From Salinimicrobium sp050750585 (lineage in GTDB: Bacteria > Bacteroidota > Bacteroidia > Flavobacteriales > Flavobacteriaceae): a DNA stretch of 64,000 nucleotides. Below the pieces are notes generated by a model, which worked only from the letters and a program-made list of their open reading frames with translations, searched no databases and was not told the DNA's origin. Positions within the stretch are counted from its first letter, which is position 1; the number at the start of each line of letters is the position of its first letter. Shown one piece after another: positions 9,843-18,505 of the stretch. Location: the NCBI RefSeq assembly GCF_050750585.1, contig NZ_JBOJLM010000013.1, positions 41,367-105,366 on the forward strand. Reading direction: 5' to 3'. The position numbers were made by a program, and so were the translations under genes.

Positions 9843-12800
9843 AATTTAATCACTTTAATAGTTTGACTTACCGTGGCGGATTTCAATTGAAGGAAATACA
9901 CACCTTCCCTGTAGTTGGTAAGGTTGAGTGGAAGCAATCTGTCTGCAGGAATTTCCATTCTTCCTGAGAAGTATTCCTTTCCATTAAGGTCAAGCAGGGA
10001 AACATGTATATTGGGATCTAACCCATTGATATAGACCTTAAGATCTCCCCGGGTTGGGTTTGGAAACAGTACAACCTCTTCAGACATTAATACCTCATCA
10101 TAAAAAATTCCCTGACAGCCAGAATCTGTATAGACAGCAAATTTATTCGTGCCTGGCTTAAGATCTAAGGTTACTTGAGATTGTGATGTGGTCGTGATAT
10201 TCCCGTTATGTTCAATTGTGTAAAGGTCGGCCCCATCTAATGATAAGGTCACAGTATTAGCCGCATAATCTACCGAAGAATAAGCTTCTAAAGGAGTTGG
10301 TCCTTCTACTGTTATTTTAAAACACTGCTCATATCCATCCTGTCCATCAACAGTCATACAGATATCATAACTACCCGCAGCTAAATTTTCAATCTTTGCT
10401 GAAAAGTTGTTAGAAGATGAAAGTGTAGCAGAACCTGTACCTGCACCAGATAATGAAACATTATAGGTGTAATTTGGATCTTTGGCAGTGATGGATACAA
10501 ACCCGTCTCCGTTTCCATTACAGCTCACATCATGCACAGCTATATTGAAATTATCTGATGGCAAATTAAAAACTTCACATCCAAAAACATCAACGGTCGC
10601 TCCTTCAGTAGAATTAGGACAGCTATCCTCACTATCTACAAGTCCGTCGCCGTCACTATCATCACATACATCTCCAATCCCGTCACCATCAGAATCGGCC
10701 TGGTCGGCATTTGGTGTGAATACGCAATTGTCATCCACATCAAGTATCCCATCATTATCGGAATCATCAGTCGCTATTAGGTTTGGTAGCGGGTCCCAGT
10801 CATCATTCCCTTTAGTGAAATTGAAAGGTTTGATCTCGGTGTCATCATTAAGCACAGGGCTATTGAGCACCGTAGACCACGACACACGATCATTCATGTG
10901 ATTTTCTCCGGAAGCTTCTAAAGTTCCGTATTCGTACATTTTTTCAGATTCACCACCCAGGGAGCTTTTCCAACCTTCTGGTTCGATCAAAGACTTTCCT
11001 TCAAAACCTGGATAAGTAGAAACGGCAATATTGGTATTATAGAAAACAACTTCGCTGGTATTTGCCTGCCATGGCCTTCCAAAAAAGCCAGGTTTGGAAC
11101 CCTGATTTGAAGCTGTATTTACACCTGGTATTGTTGAAATAATATTAGTCTCGTACATAAGGAACCCTCTTCCTCCGTCTTGTTGCGCAGCAGTAATATA
11201 AGCAGCATCACTACTTACATCACTGGTATTAAGAACCAGGTCAGATTTGTAAAAAACAGCGGTCATTCCGCCAAAAATGTAATCTACAGCACCCATCATA
11301 GCTCCTTTATAGATCACAACACGGGAATCAGACCCTCCGTAGAAGGAATCCTGTCTTCCCACGATTCGACATTTGTCAAGAATAATCTTGTCTGAGCCAC
11401 TCGCAATTCCTATTGCAGCGGCACGTTCAACAAAGCTTCGATCCTGCACGCTGGTATTGCCATAATCGGTAGGACGTTCACCTCTGTTACCGCTAACCAT
11501 TACCACTACGTCTTCAGATTCTTTTTGAGAGATATACTGGTTGAAGGAATTTTCGATAATTAGATCTTCAGCAATAAAACCGTCTGCTGCAACCACTAAA
11601 GTAGCATTCCAGTAAGAACCATTAGTAGTTCCTGAAACGTTATTGTATGGTTGACTTCCATTGGCTTTATTAACCTCCAGCGCATCTTCGCTCCCTTTAT
11701 TATCAGTTCCCTGGCTATAATAGTTGTAACCATAACCATAATAGGAGGTGATACGAACGGCGTTATCTGCAATACCTACACCTTCATTTGTCAATTCAAT
11801 ACTTGGAATGGATGCGGCGTTCTTTAGAGTAATATTATCTTCCTTAATTACTACCATTTCCTCGTAATTTCCTGAATCTATAAGAACCGTTACACGTTCA
11901 TCATTAGGCCTGGCCATCCTTGAAATTGCAACGAGAGCAGCATTTATGGTTTGATAATCTTTATCTTTTCCTACTGTAATTACTTCAGAATAAGCCACCA
12001 CATCTATTACCTCAATATTGGTAATATAGGAAGTAGCATTAATTGTGATCTCAGCCATTCCTGCTTCGGTACCCGAATAAGTATAGGTAACATACTCCAT
12101 TTGTGAAGTACTGCCACTGCTGGTGGTTATTGCCTCACCGCCGTCAATGGTAAAATCGGCAGCATAATAAAAAGTAACCACCATTTTCTGTCCGGGCTGC
12201 ATGGGAACCGAAATTGTGCCTTCGCTTCCTGCTGACAGATGGCCTTTGGCCTGCTCATTTTTAATATTTCCTGTAAAAATTAGACCCTTATAATATTCTG
12301 TTTCAACAGTAATATTTGTATCGTCAAAAGTCCAATTTGAAACATTTTCAAAGTCAAGCGTTTTGGTAACTGCTTCTCCATCAACAGTCAAATAAGAAGT
12401 AAGGGAAAGTTCTACTGGATATGCTTCCAAACCAGATACACTTACCTCATAAACCCCGTCTCTTAGAGCTACAGAATTTATATCTGAGAAAGTATAAAAA
12501 TAATCTGGTTCATTAATATTTGTAAAGGTTAACGTTAAATCCCCTTTTTGAGCCTCAGTTAATCCATTAGTTTCGATTGTTACATTCTGTAATGGTTTTG
12601 GTTTAAAAACAATATCTGTAGTTGTTGCTCCAGTAATTTGAACGGTATTATCGGGGATGTGAAAATCGTTCACGCCATCTGCCTCTATAGTATATTCAAT
12701 ATTAGGTTGCAACTGTACAGAATAGGCTTCAGCATCAACATCAAGCATAGGCTGAGGAACATAAATACTATTGGCATCTGGATCTGGAGTAAAAGTAAGT

Positions 12801-14911
12801 GCCAGGTCTGAGATATTTTTCCCCAGACCAATCACCGATCCAGAAACAGTAAAAATCTCTACTTTTTGGATAGTTATGTCGTAAGATATAGTGCTTTCAG
12901 TTACCTCCAGGCTGCTACCATTGGAAATAATATAACCATTGGCTCCTTCGAGAGATAGATTATATTCATAACCTACCGGTAATTTTACCTGGTAAGTTCC
13001 ATCTGTTGGTATGACATTCCATTTTTTTCCAGCGCTATTTGTAAAAGTTATAGAATAATCAACAGGAATCCCCGATGCGGCTGAAAGATCTACATTTCCA
13101 TTGAGGCTGGCGTAAATAGCCGGAGTTCTTATAATTCTAAAATAGCTTGGTTTATCGGCCGCGTCATAGATATTGTAGGTTCCGCTGGCTTTTGCAGCAA
13201 AATTTACCTCCATGGGTTCACCGCCCACACTTACAACATCGTCCTGTAGGTCTGGATCTGCAACATATTCAAAATGAAGTTGACCAACTCCATCCTGACC
13301 AAGAACCCAAAGTGTCACTTCATCATCTTCACTAAGCTCAAGACTCATGTACCTGTCGCGCGCTCCTCTCGAATTAATATAAACTCTTCCCGTAAATTCC
13401 TCAGATGAAACATTTTCATCATATCGGGTAAGGTTGGTATTAGAAGTACGTAACCTGTCATTTCCGCCGCCTACCCAGCTCAAATCACCTTCAGTAAAAT
13501 CCGGGAAGACATTGCCTGCAGTTCCCGGAGGAATGGACTCATCATACCACGAATTGATAATATCTTCAGTTAATTTATTATTGTACTGAGACTCGTCAAG
13601 TTGTGCTGCCCCAAAATCCCAAACATCTGGTAGACCATTAGATGTGCCACTGCCAATTTCCTCTACAGTAATGTTGTAAGTGGAAGTACTTTCATCGACA
13701 CTTAAAGTTGTACCGTTAGTAATTTCATATCCTTCTGCTCCTTCCAGTGAAATGCTATATTCAAAACCTACAGGTAAATCTACCTGATAAGATCCCCCAT
13801 CAACCTCGGCACTCCAGGTTTTTCCTGCCTCGTTAGTGAAATTTATGATATAGTTATTGGGAATTCCTGCAGCATCAGTTAGATCTACATTTCCACTAAG
13901 TGCAGCATAGGTAGCAATTTTACGTGCTATTCTAAAGTAGCTAGGCTTATCTGTATCATCATAGATACGGTAGGTGCCTGCAGCTTTTGCAGTAAAGTTT
14001 AATTCAGTAAGTTCCTCTCCAACAGCTACGATATAGTTTTGAAAGGTTGGATCTGAAATATATTCAAAATGGATATTTCCGTTACCCTCTTGAGTAAGCG
14101 TCCATATAGTTACAACATCATCCTCATTAAGCTCTATACTGAAATACCGGTTTGTGGCTCCTGATGAATTTATATAGATCCTTCCCTTAAATTCGTCGTA
14201 ATCTGAAATATTTTCATCGTAACGGGTCAGGTTTGTATTAGAAGTTCGTAAACGATCACTACCGCCTCCGGTCAAGCTTAGATCACCAACAGTAAAATCT
14301 GGCAATTTATTATCTGAGCTTCCTGGCGTAATGGATTCATCGTACCATGAATTGATGATCTCTTCAGTCAACATATTTAAATATTGAGACTCATCGAGTT
14401 GTGATGCACCAAAATCCCAAACCTGGGTAAGGTCCTCAGAGGGGATTGATACAGCCTGCTCAGTAACCACCTCTAAACCGGGAAGGTAGGTATCATTACC
14501 TGTTCCGGCAACAGTCTTAAAATTTAAAGTTGTAGCAGGTCCTGTATAGGTAAATTCATAGGTGTCCTCAAGGTCATTGACTACCTTTGTTGGTACTTCG
14601 CCCAAAGATGCTCCTGTAGACACATCTGTACCTACCATGTTAAGGCCAGAATGTTTAGAACCTATGAAGCGTATGGTAGCGCTCCCCTCCACAGAAACAT
14701 TTATTTCCTGATCAATTTTGAGATTGAGCCCATAGGTCTCTGAGTGAAATGAGTAATCTCCTCCCAGGGTTAGTTTGCCATCAGGGCTTTGTTTAGCACT
14801 TATTATAGTCCCATCGGTAAAATCATAAGTGACTATATTTTGCTCCTGGGAGTACCCAGTAAAAATCCCTATTAAGAGAAAGAGGGATATGAAGTGTAAT
14901 TGTTTAATCAT
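9839..14911 (-). CDS. Giant multidomain CE8 pectin methylesterase secreted by T9SS
   Basis: A 1690-residue secreted protein. The order is: signal peptide (to about 21), an N-terminal domain, two 266-residue direct repeats (164-429 and 430-about 695) each starting VWDFGA and ending in a carboxypeptidase-regulatory-like module, further beta domains, a CE8 pectin methylesterase (about 990-1375), three thrombospondin type 3-like calcium loops (about 1385-1440), a beta domain, and a type A T9SS C-terminal sorting domain starting near VLFPNPTRGDLKVY. CE8 residues Asp1188 (GRQDSFY), Asp1210 (VDYIFGG) and Arg1279 (FGRPW) are present, but the usual QAVAL Gln is Arg here (ERAAAIGI). It would strip methyl esters from cell-wall pectin outside the cell, ahead of PL9. 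The repeats may bind polysaccharide (inference). Confidence 0.9.
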   Translation of the reverse strand: MIKQLHFISLFLLIGIFTGYSQEQNIVTYDFTDGTIISAKQSPDGKLTLGGDYSFHSETYGLNLKIDQEINVSVEGSATIRFIGSKHSGLNMVGTDVSTGASLGEVPTKVVNDLEDTYEFTYTGPATTLNFKTVAGTGNDTYLPGLEVVTEQAVSIPSEDLTQVWDFGASQLDESQYLNMLTEEIINSWYDESITPGSSDNKLPDFTVGDLSLTGGGSDRLRTSNTNLTRYDENISDYDEFKGRIYINSSGATNRYFSIELNEDDVVTIWTLTQEGNGNIHFEYISDPTFQNYIVAVGEELTELNFTAKAAGTYRIYDDTDKPSYFRIARKIATYAALSGNVDLTDAAGIPNNYIINFTNEAGKTWSAEVDGGSYQVDLPVGFEYSISLEGAEGYEITNGTTLSVDESTSTYNITVEEIGSGTSNGLPDVWDFGAAQLDESQYNNKLTEDIINSWYDESIPPGTAGNVFPDFTEGDLSWVGGGNDRLRTSNTNLTRYDENVSSEEFTGRVYINSRGARDRYMSLELSEDDEVTLWVLGQDGVGQLHFEYVADPDLQDDVVSVGGEPMEVNFAAKASGTYNIYDAADKPSYFRIIRTPAIYASLNGNVDLSAASGIPVDYSITFTNSAGKKWNVIPTDGTYQVKLPVGYEYNLSLEGANGYIISNGSSLEVTESTISYDITIQKVEIFTVSGSVIGLGKNISDLALTFTPDPDANSIYVPQPMLDVDAEAYSVQLQPNIEYTIEADGVNDFHIPDNTVQITGATTTDIVFKPKPLQNVTIETNGLTEAQKGDLTLTFTNINEPDYFYTFSDINSVALRDGVYEVSVSGLEAYPVELSLTSYLTVDGEAVTKTLDFENVSNWTFDDTNITVETEYYKGLIFTGNIKNEQAKGHLSAGSEGTISVPMQPGQKMVVTFYYAADFTIDGGEAITTSSGSTSQMEYVTYTYSGTEAGMAEITINATSYITNIEVIDVVAYSEVITVGKDKDYQTINAALVAISRMARPNDERVTVLIDSGNYEEMVVIKEDNITLKNAASIPSIELTNEGVGIADNAVRITSYYGYGYNYYSQGTDNKGSEDALEVNKANGSQPYNNVSGTTNGSYWNATLVVAADGFIAEDLIIENSFNQYISQKESEDVVVMVSGNRGERPTDYGNTSVQDRSFVERAAAIGIASGSDKIILDKCRIVGRQDSFYGGSDSRVVIYKGAMMGAVDYIFGGMTAVFYKSDLVLNTSDVSSDAAYITAAQQDGGRGFLMYETNIISTIPGVNTASNQGSKPGFFGRPWQANTSEVVFYNTNIAVSTYPGFEGKSLIEPEGWKSSLGGESEKMYEYGTLEASGENHMNDRVSWSTVLNSPVLNDDTEIKPFNFTKGNDDWDPLPNLIATDDSDNDGILDVDDNCVFTPNADQADSDGDGIGDVCDDSDGDGLVDSEDSCPNSTEGATVDVFGCEVFNLPSDNFNIAVHDVSCNGNGDGFVSITAKDPNYTYNVSLSGAGTGSATLSSSNNFSAKIENLAAGSYDICMTVDGQDGYEQCFKITVEGPTPLEAYSSVDYAANTVTLSLDGADLYTIEHNGNITTTSQSQVTLDLKPGTNKFAVYTDSGCQGIFYDEVLMSEEVVLFPNPTRGDLKVYINGLDPNIHVSLLDLNGKEYFSGRMEIPADRLLPLNLTNYREGVYFLQLKSATVSQTIKVIKL
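12827..14422 (-). repeat. Two 798-bp in-gene tandem repeats of the giant CE8 protein
   Basis: Copies at 13625-14422 and 12827-13624 encode consecutive 266-residue units. Both begin VWDFGA, share ESQY, INSWYDES, RLRTSNTNLTRYDEN and KPSYFRI blocks, and end with a carboxypeptidase-regulatory-like segment. The copies have diverged considerably at the amino acid level, so the duplication is not recent. Confidence 0.85.
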
Positions 14912-15049
14912 TCTTTACAAGATTTAAAATTAAAAATACATCCTATCCTATGTCAGGATTCTTAACTGCTTTTAAATTTAAAAGCGCGTAGCTCTTCTTC
15001 TTTTTTTTAAGGATTATCCTCTTGAAATACTCTTGTCTCAGTAAAGTGT

Positions 15050-15087
15050 AAAAAAGGGTTTGCGTCATTACAACGCACCCCCTTTTT
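15050..15087 (-). terminator. Terminator-like hairpin between the SusCD module and the enzyme genes
   Basis: On the minus strand this reads as an A-run, GGG, a TGCGT/ACGCA stem with a 7-base loop, CCC, and a run of six T. It lies just after the stop of the DUF5123-like gene, within a 199-base gap before the giant CE8 gene. It could end or attenuate the susC-susD transcript so that enzymes are made at lower level than the transporter. No clear TAnnTTTG promoter was seen between it and the CE8 start at 14911. Confidence 0.6.
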
Positions 15088-15110
15088 CGCATCTAAACTA
15101 ACCTACCATC

Positions 15111-16664
15111 TTATCTCCAACGCGGGTCACCCACGTTATTATCTATTAATGTTTGATTTGTGACAGTAAAATCTCCTGTTGACGGATCAACAAAACCTGG
15201 ATCAAGTGTCATATAGTTACTATCATCGAAAATATATTGCGAGGTATCATAAAATCCTGGAGCATTGAAGTAATTATTATCTCTAAAGGTTGGAGATTCA
15301 TCAATACCAGATCTATCGGCATAACCTTCGGATGCAGTATTTACGATTAACGTATTTCTTACGGTTACGTCATTCGATACAAACCGGACATATAACAACC
15401 TGCTACTATCTTTATTAGAACTGGCGTAAATGGTGGTGTTTTCAATAAGGATATTGGCAGTTAAACCAGTTTCATTAGACGTTCCACTGGCATCCATCCT
15501 AATAAAATCACGGTCTGGGGCAACGTTATAAAAAGTACTTGCATTAATGTGGACATTCAGAACATCTGAACTTCTAAAATCTATAAAATCCCCACCTGCA
15601 GTTAAAATGTTGTAAACAATACTGTTTTCCACAGTAAGCGTTTGTAAAATCGCACCAGTTTCATTTCCAGCAATAAACGAGCGGCCATAATCATGTATAT
15701 TACTTCCACTAATGAATAAGGAATTGAAATTTCCGGCACCTGTATATCTTATTGCATCTGATAGTAATGCTGCACCTTCACCCCCATTTAATTCAAGATC
15801 TATTAAGGCAACATCTGTAGCACCTCCAACAATTTCAAAATTCAAAGTAAGCAAAGGCTTGTCAAAACTTCTCAAGCCTCTAATGGTAATAGATTTATCA
15901 AGAGTAACAGTTCCGGTTTGTTCAGTGTAATCACCGGGTTCAAGTACCAGTATGGCACCTTCTTCTGCATCGGCGATCATTTGCAAAAGATCGTCTTCAG
16001 GAGTAACCAATATTCCATCTCCAATGTCAATTCCTGTGGTAAATATTCTAATCCCTCTTATTTTCTCCCCATTGAGTAAAGTTGCAGTATATTCTGTTTC
16101 TGAAGTAAGGCCTGTAATCGTGGCCACCCCCTGATTCATTTCCTCTGCTGTAATGGTATGGGTGATATCCCCGGGATTGAGTTTAATTTCGGTAACCTCA
16201 CTTCCCGGAGTCCATCTTAATGTAGCCTCTTTAGCCACAATATCCCCGGGCTGAACTTCTATAAAAATTTGTTCGGTTAAAGTTCGTACCGTGGTAGTAG
16301 CCCAGGAGGAATCATCGATGCCCCTTTCGCTTATTGCTTTAACTCTAATAGAATAAAGCTTTTCACTTTCTAAAGGTATCAGAACCGGTAATTCATCTGG
16401 ATTCACCTCAACTGTTTTGACAATATTGTTGAATTGTAATGAATCATTGGAAAACTCCACTATATAACTATTTGCATCTTCGTTCACAGTCCAGTTCAAC
16501 TCTACATTTAACTGATTCCTTACGAAGGCTTTTAAATTCACTGGCGCAAATTCCCGGCTTACCGGAAGCTCTTCGATTAGCTCTTTATCATAATCACATG
16601 CCGTAATAGTAACTGCAACCAGGATAGCCATTAGTAGACTTTTAAAGATATCTTTTACTTTCAT
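15111..16664 (-). CDS. DUF5123/DUF4957-like beta-helix surface lipoprotein
   Basis: Lipoprotein (517 aa; lipobox TITAC, Cys23) placed third after susC and susD, where SusE-type surface glycan-binding proteins usually sit. Two fibronectin-III-like domains (about 40-210) carry it away from the membrane. From about 225 to the end it forms a right-handed beta-helix resembling the DUF4957/DUF5123 proteins that recur in pectin loci; I see no lyase catalytic set. The best guess is a pectin-binding surface protein, or possibly a very divergent lyase. It is separated from susD by 30 bases and followed by a terminator-like hairpin. Confidence 0.8.
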   Translation of the reverse strand: MKVKDIFKSLLMAILVAVTITACDYDKELIEELPVSREFAPVNLKAFVRNQLNVELNWTVNEDANSYIVEFSNDSLQFNNIVKTVEVNPDELPVLIPLESEKLYSIRVKAISERGIDDSSWATTTVRTLTEQIFIEVQPGDIVAKEATLRWTPGSEVTEIKLNPGDITHTITAEEMNQGVATITGLTSETEYTATLLNGEKIRGIRIFTTGIDIGDGILVTPEDDLLQMIADAEEGAILVLEPGDYTEQTGTVTLDKSITIRGLRSFDKPLLTLNFEIVGGATDVALIDLELNGGEGAALLSDAIRYTGAGNFNSLFISGSNIHDYGRSFIAGNETGAILQTLTVENSIVYNILTAGGDFIDFRSSDVLNVHINASTFYNVAPDRDFIRMDASGTSNETGLTANILIENTTIYASSNKDSSRLLYVRFVSNDVTVRNTLIVNTASEGYADRSGIDESPTFRDNNYFNAPGFYDTSQYIFDDSNYMTLDPGFVDPSTGDFTVTNQTLIDNNVGDPRWR

Positions 16665-16694
16665 AATTTATAAATTGATTCTGTTTATTGGGTT

Positions 16695-18488
16695 CTAGTA
16701 CCCGTAATCGTTCACCAATTGACCGTTACTCGCATCTATAAAGACCTGCCATATTGGCCAAAATTGTCTGTTATCTGGATCAACTCCCGGCTTGTTCAAC
16801 GAGTTAATTATTTCATCCAGGGGCTGGTCCCATGAATATGCAGAATATTCTGGTCCCGGGTTTCCGGTTTCCCCTCTATTTAACCCGTAGATATCTAGTG
16901 TATATCCATCATCCTCATATTTATAATAAAGGGTGGAAGGTACATTTGCATAATCTCCAGTTCTATTTTCAAGATTCTCTAATTCCTGCTTTTCTTCGTC
17001 CAGTTTCTCCCCCAAAAGGTTCCAGCGGATCAGATCCATTTTTCGATCCATTTCTCCTGTAAATTCGTACTTGTACTCTTCTACAATGGCATTAAACATC
17101 TCTTCTTTAGAACCAAGAGCATCTACATAAGCATCTACCTTTTCTGCATGAAGTTCAGTAGGGAAAGCCCTGCGTCGAATTTCCTTAAGATATGGCGCTG
17201 CCGCTCCCGGGCCTTCCAGTTCATTAGCCGCTTCAGCAGCAGTTAAAAGAACTTCAGCATATCTCATGTAAATAAGATTTACCCCGTCATCATTTGTGGA
17301 AGTTACCTTACGATCCATCCATTCATATCGATATTTTCCGAAGTACCACCTGTTAATCCCAGTGAGTTCCTGTTGCGCAATACCATCTACTGCAGCACCC
17401 CACTCAAAGGGTACAGCGGAAACATCTCTACGAGTATCGCCTTCATCAAAATCATAATATATTGTTGGCGTAGGCCCGGCATTACCACCTCGCGGTTGCT
17501 CTGTAAATTGGTCTACAGTGTTGTGAGGCACAGCAAATGAAAATAACACCCTGCCACGACCATCGGCGAAAGGTATTTCCCAAAGAGATTCTCCACCCGC
17601 ATTGGTGTCTTCACTATTGTACTTCCTCCAGAAGCCTTCAAAAGATGGTTCAAGATGTGCCCTTCCACTGTTTATAACAGCACGGGCTTCTTCAAGAGCC
17701 AGACGATACATTTTCTCAACAGAGAGATCTGGATCATTGCTTCTTCTCACCCCATCAGGATATTGTTGATATCCGGCAGCTACCAAAGCAAGACGAGCCC
17801 TGAATCCTTTTACAAAAGCCTTATTTATACGTTCTACGGAAGAGGTTGTAGCATTTTCATTTGGCCATGCAACTAAAGTAGCTGCTTCACCAAGATCTGC
17901 AATAAGTTTCTTGTATATGGTATCGCGACTGGTTTTTGGTAAGTATAGCGTCTCTGAAGAAATTGGCTCAAAACGAGCAGGAACATCCCCCCAGGTTTTC
18001 ATAAGATCTGCATAATAGATTGCTCTATATGTTAGTGCCGCTCCTAAAAGTTGACCAAAGGCGTTCCCGGGTTCAGGATTTCCAAAGAGACGAAGGTTTT
18101 CTATAGCTATGTTTGCCCTCTCAATCCCCTGATACATCATAGCCCAGACATTATTGTCTGTATTCATTCTGGAATTGCTGGGCTTGGCATCATAATACAA
18201 CAAATCGGCATCCGAACCTTCACTGCCAGAACTGTAGTTATACTCAACATCAGTATTAAACCCGTAGTAAGGGATCCATCTTCCCCTATAGGAGTTAGTC
18301 TGTCCCATGGGTTCAAGAATGCCATCCACAGCTCCCTTCGCTAAATCAAGTGTAGAAAAAATAGTCGATTTATCAAGTGTTGAATTTGCAGGCGCTTCCA
18401 AGAAGTCTTCATCTAGAAAATCATCCTCGCAAGAAACTACAACGATTATTAGAAGCAATACCGAAAAGATTTTAAATAAGTTTTTCAT
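16695..18488 (-). CDS. susD: SusD/RagB family glycan-binding lipoprotein
   Basis: Outer-membrane surface lipoprotein (597 aa) that forms the lid of the SusC transporter and captures pectic oligosaccharides. The signal MKNLFKIFSVLLLIIVVVSC ends in a lipobox with Cys20, followed by an acidic EDDFLDEDF segment typical of exposed lipoproteins. The body shows SusD features: an early IEAxN-like stretch (ERANIAIENLRLFG), the TPR-like RAxxYADLMKTWGDVP segment, RYAEVLLTAAEAANE in the second half and a C-terminal WPIW block. The start is the ATG at 18488; a TTG six bases upstream is less likely. It lies 17 bases after susC, so the two are co-translated from one transcript. Confidence 0.96.
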   Translation of the reverse strand: MKNLFKIFSVLLLIIVVVSCEDDFLDEDFLEAPANSTLDKSTIFSTLDLAKGAVDGILEPMGQTNSYRGRWIPYYGFNTDVEYNYSSGSEGSDADLLYYDAKPSNSRMNTDNNVWAMMYQGIERANIAIENLRLFGNPEPGNAFGQLLGAALTYRAIYYADLMKTWGDVPARFEPISSETLYLPKTSRDTIYKKLIADLGEAATLVAWPNENATTSSVERINKAFVKGFRARLALVAAGYQQYPDGVRRSNDPDLSVEKMYRLALEEARAVINSGRAHLEPSFEGFWRKYNSEDTNAGGESLWEIPFADGRGRVLFSFAVPHNTVDQFTEQPRGGNAGPTPTIYYDFDEGDTRRDVSAVPFEWGAAVDGIAQQELTGINRWYFGKYRYEWMDRKVTSTNDDGVNLIYMRYAEVLLTAAEAANELEGPGAAAPYLKEIRRRAFPTELHAEKVDAYVDALGSKEEMFNAIVEEYKYEFTGEMDRKMDLIRWNLLGEKLDEEKQELENLENRTGDYANVPSTLYYKYEDDGYTLDIYGLNRGETGNPGPEYSAYSWDQPLDEIINSLNKPGVDPDNRQFWPIWQVFIDASNGQLVNDYGY

Positions 18489-18505
18489 TTTCAAGTAATT
18501 TTTTT

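Noticed and set aside
13147..13335. Plus-strand and other antisense frames inside the pectin genes
   Set aside because: They are shadows of long minus-strand genes with recognised domains and have no start signals of their own.
17325..17334. ATATCGATAT palindrome as a further LacI operator
   Set aside because: It lies inside the susD coding sequence and matches the operator candidates only at the ATCGAT core.
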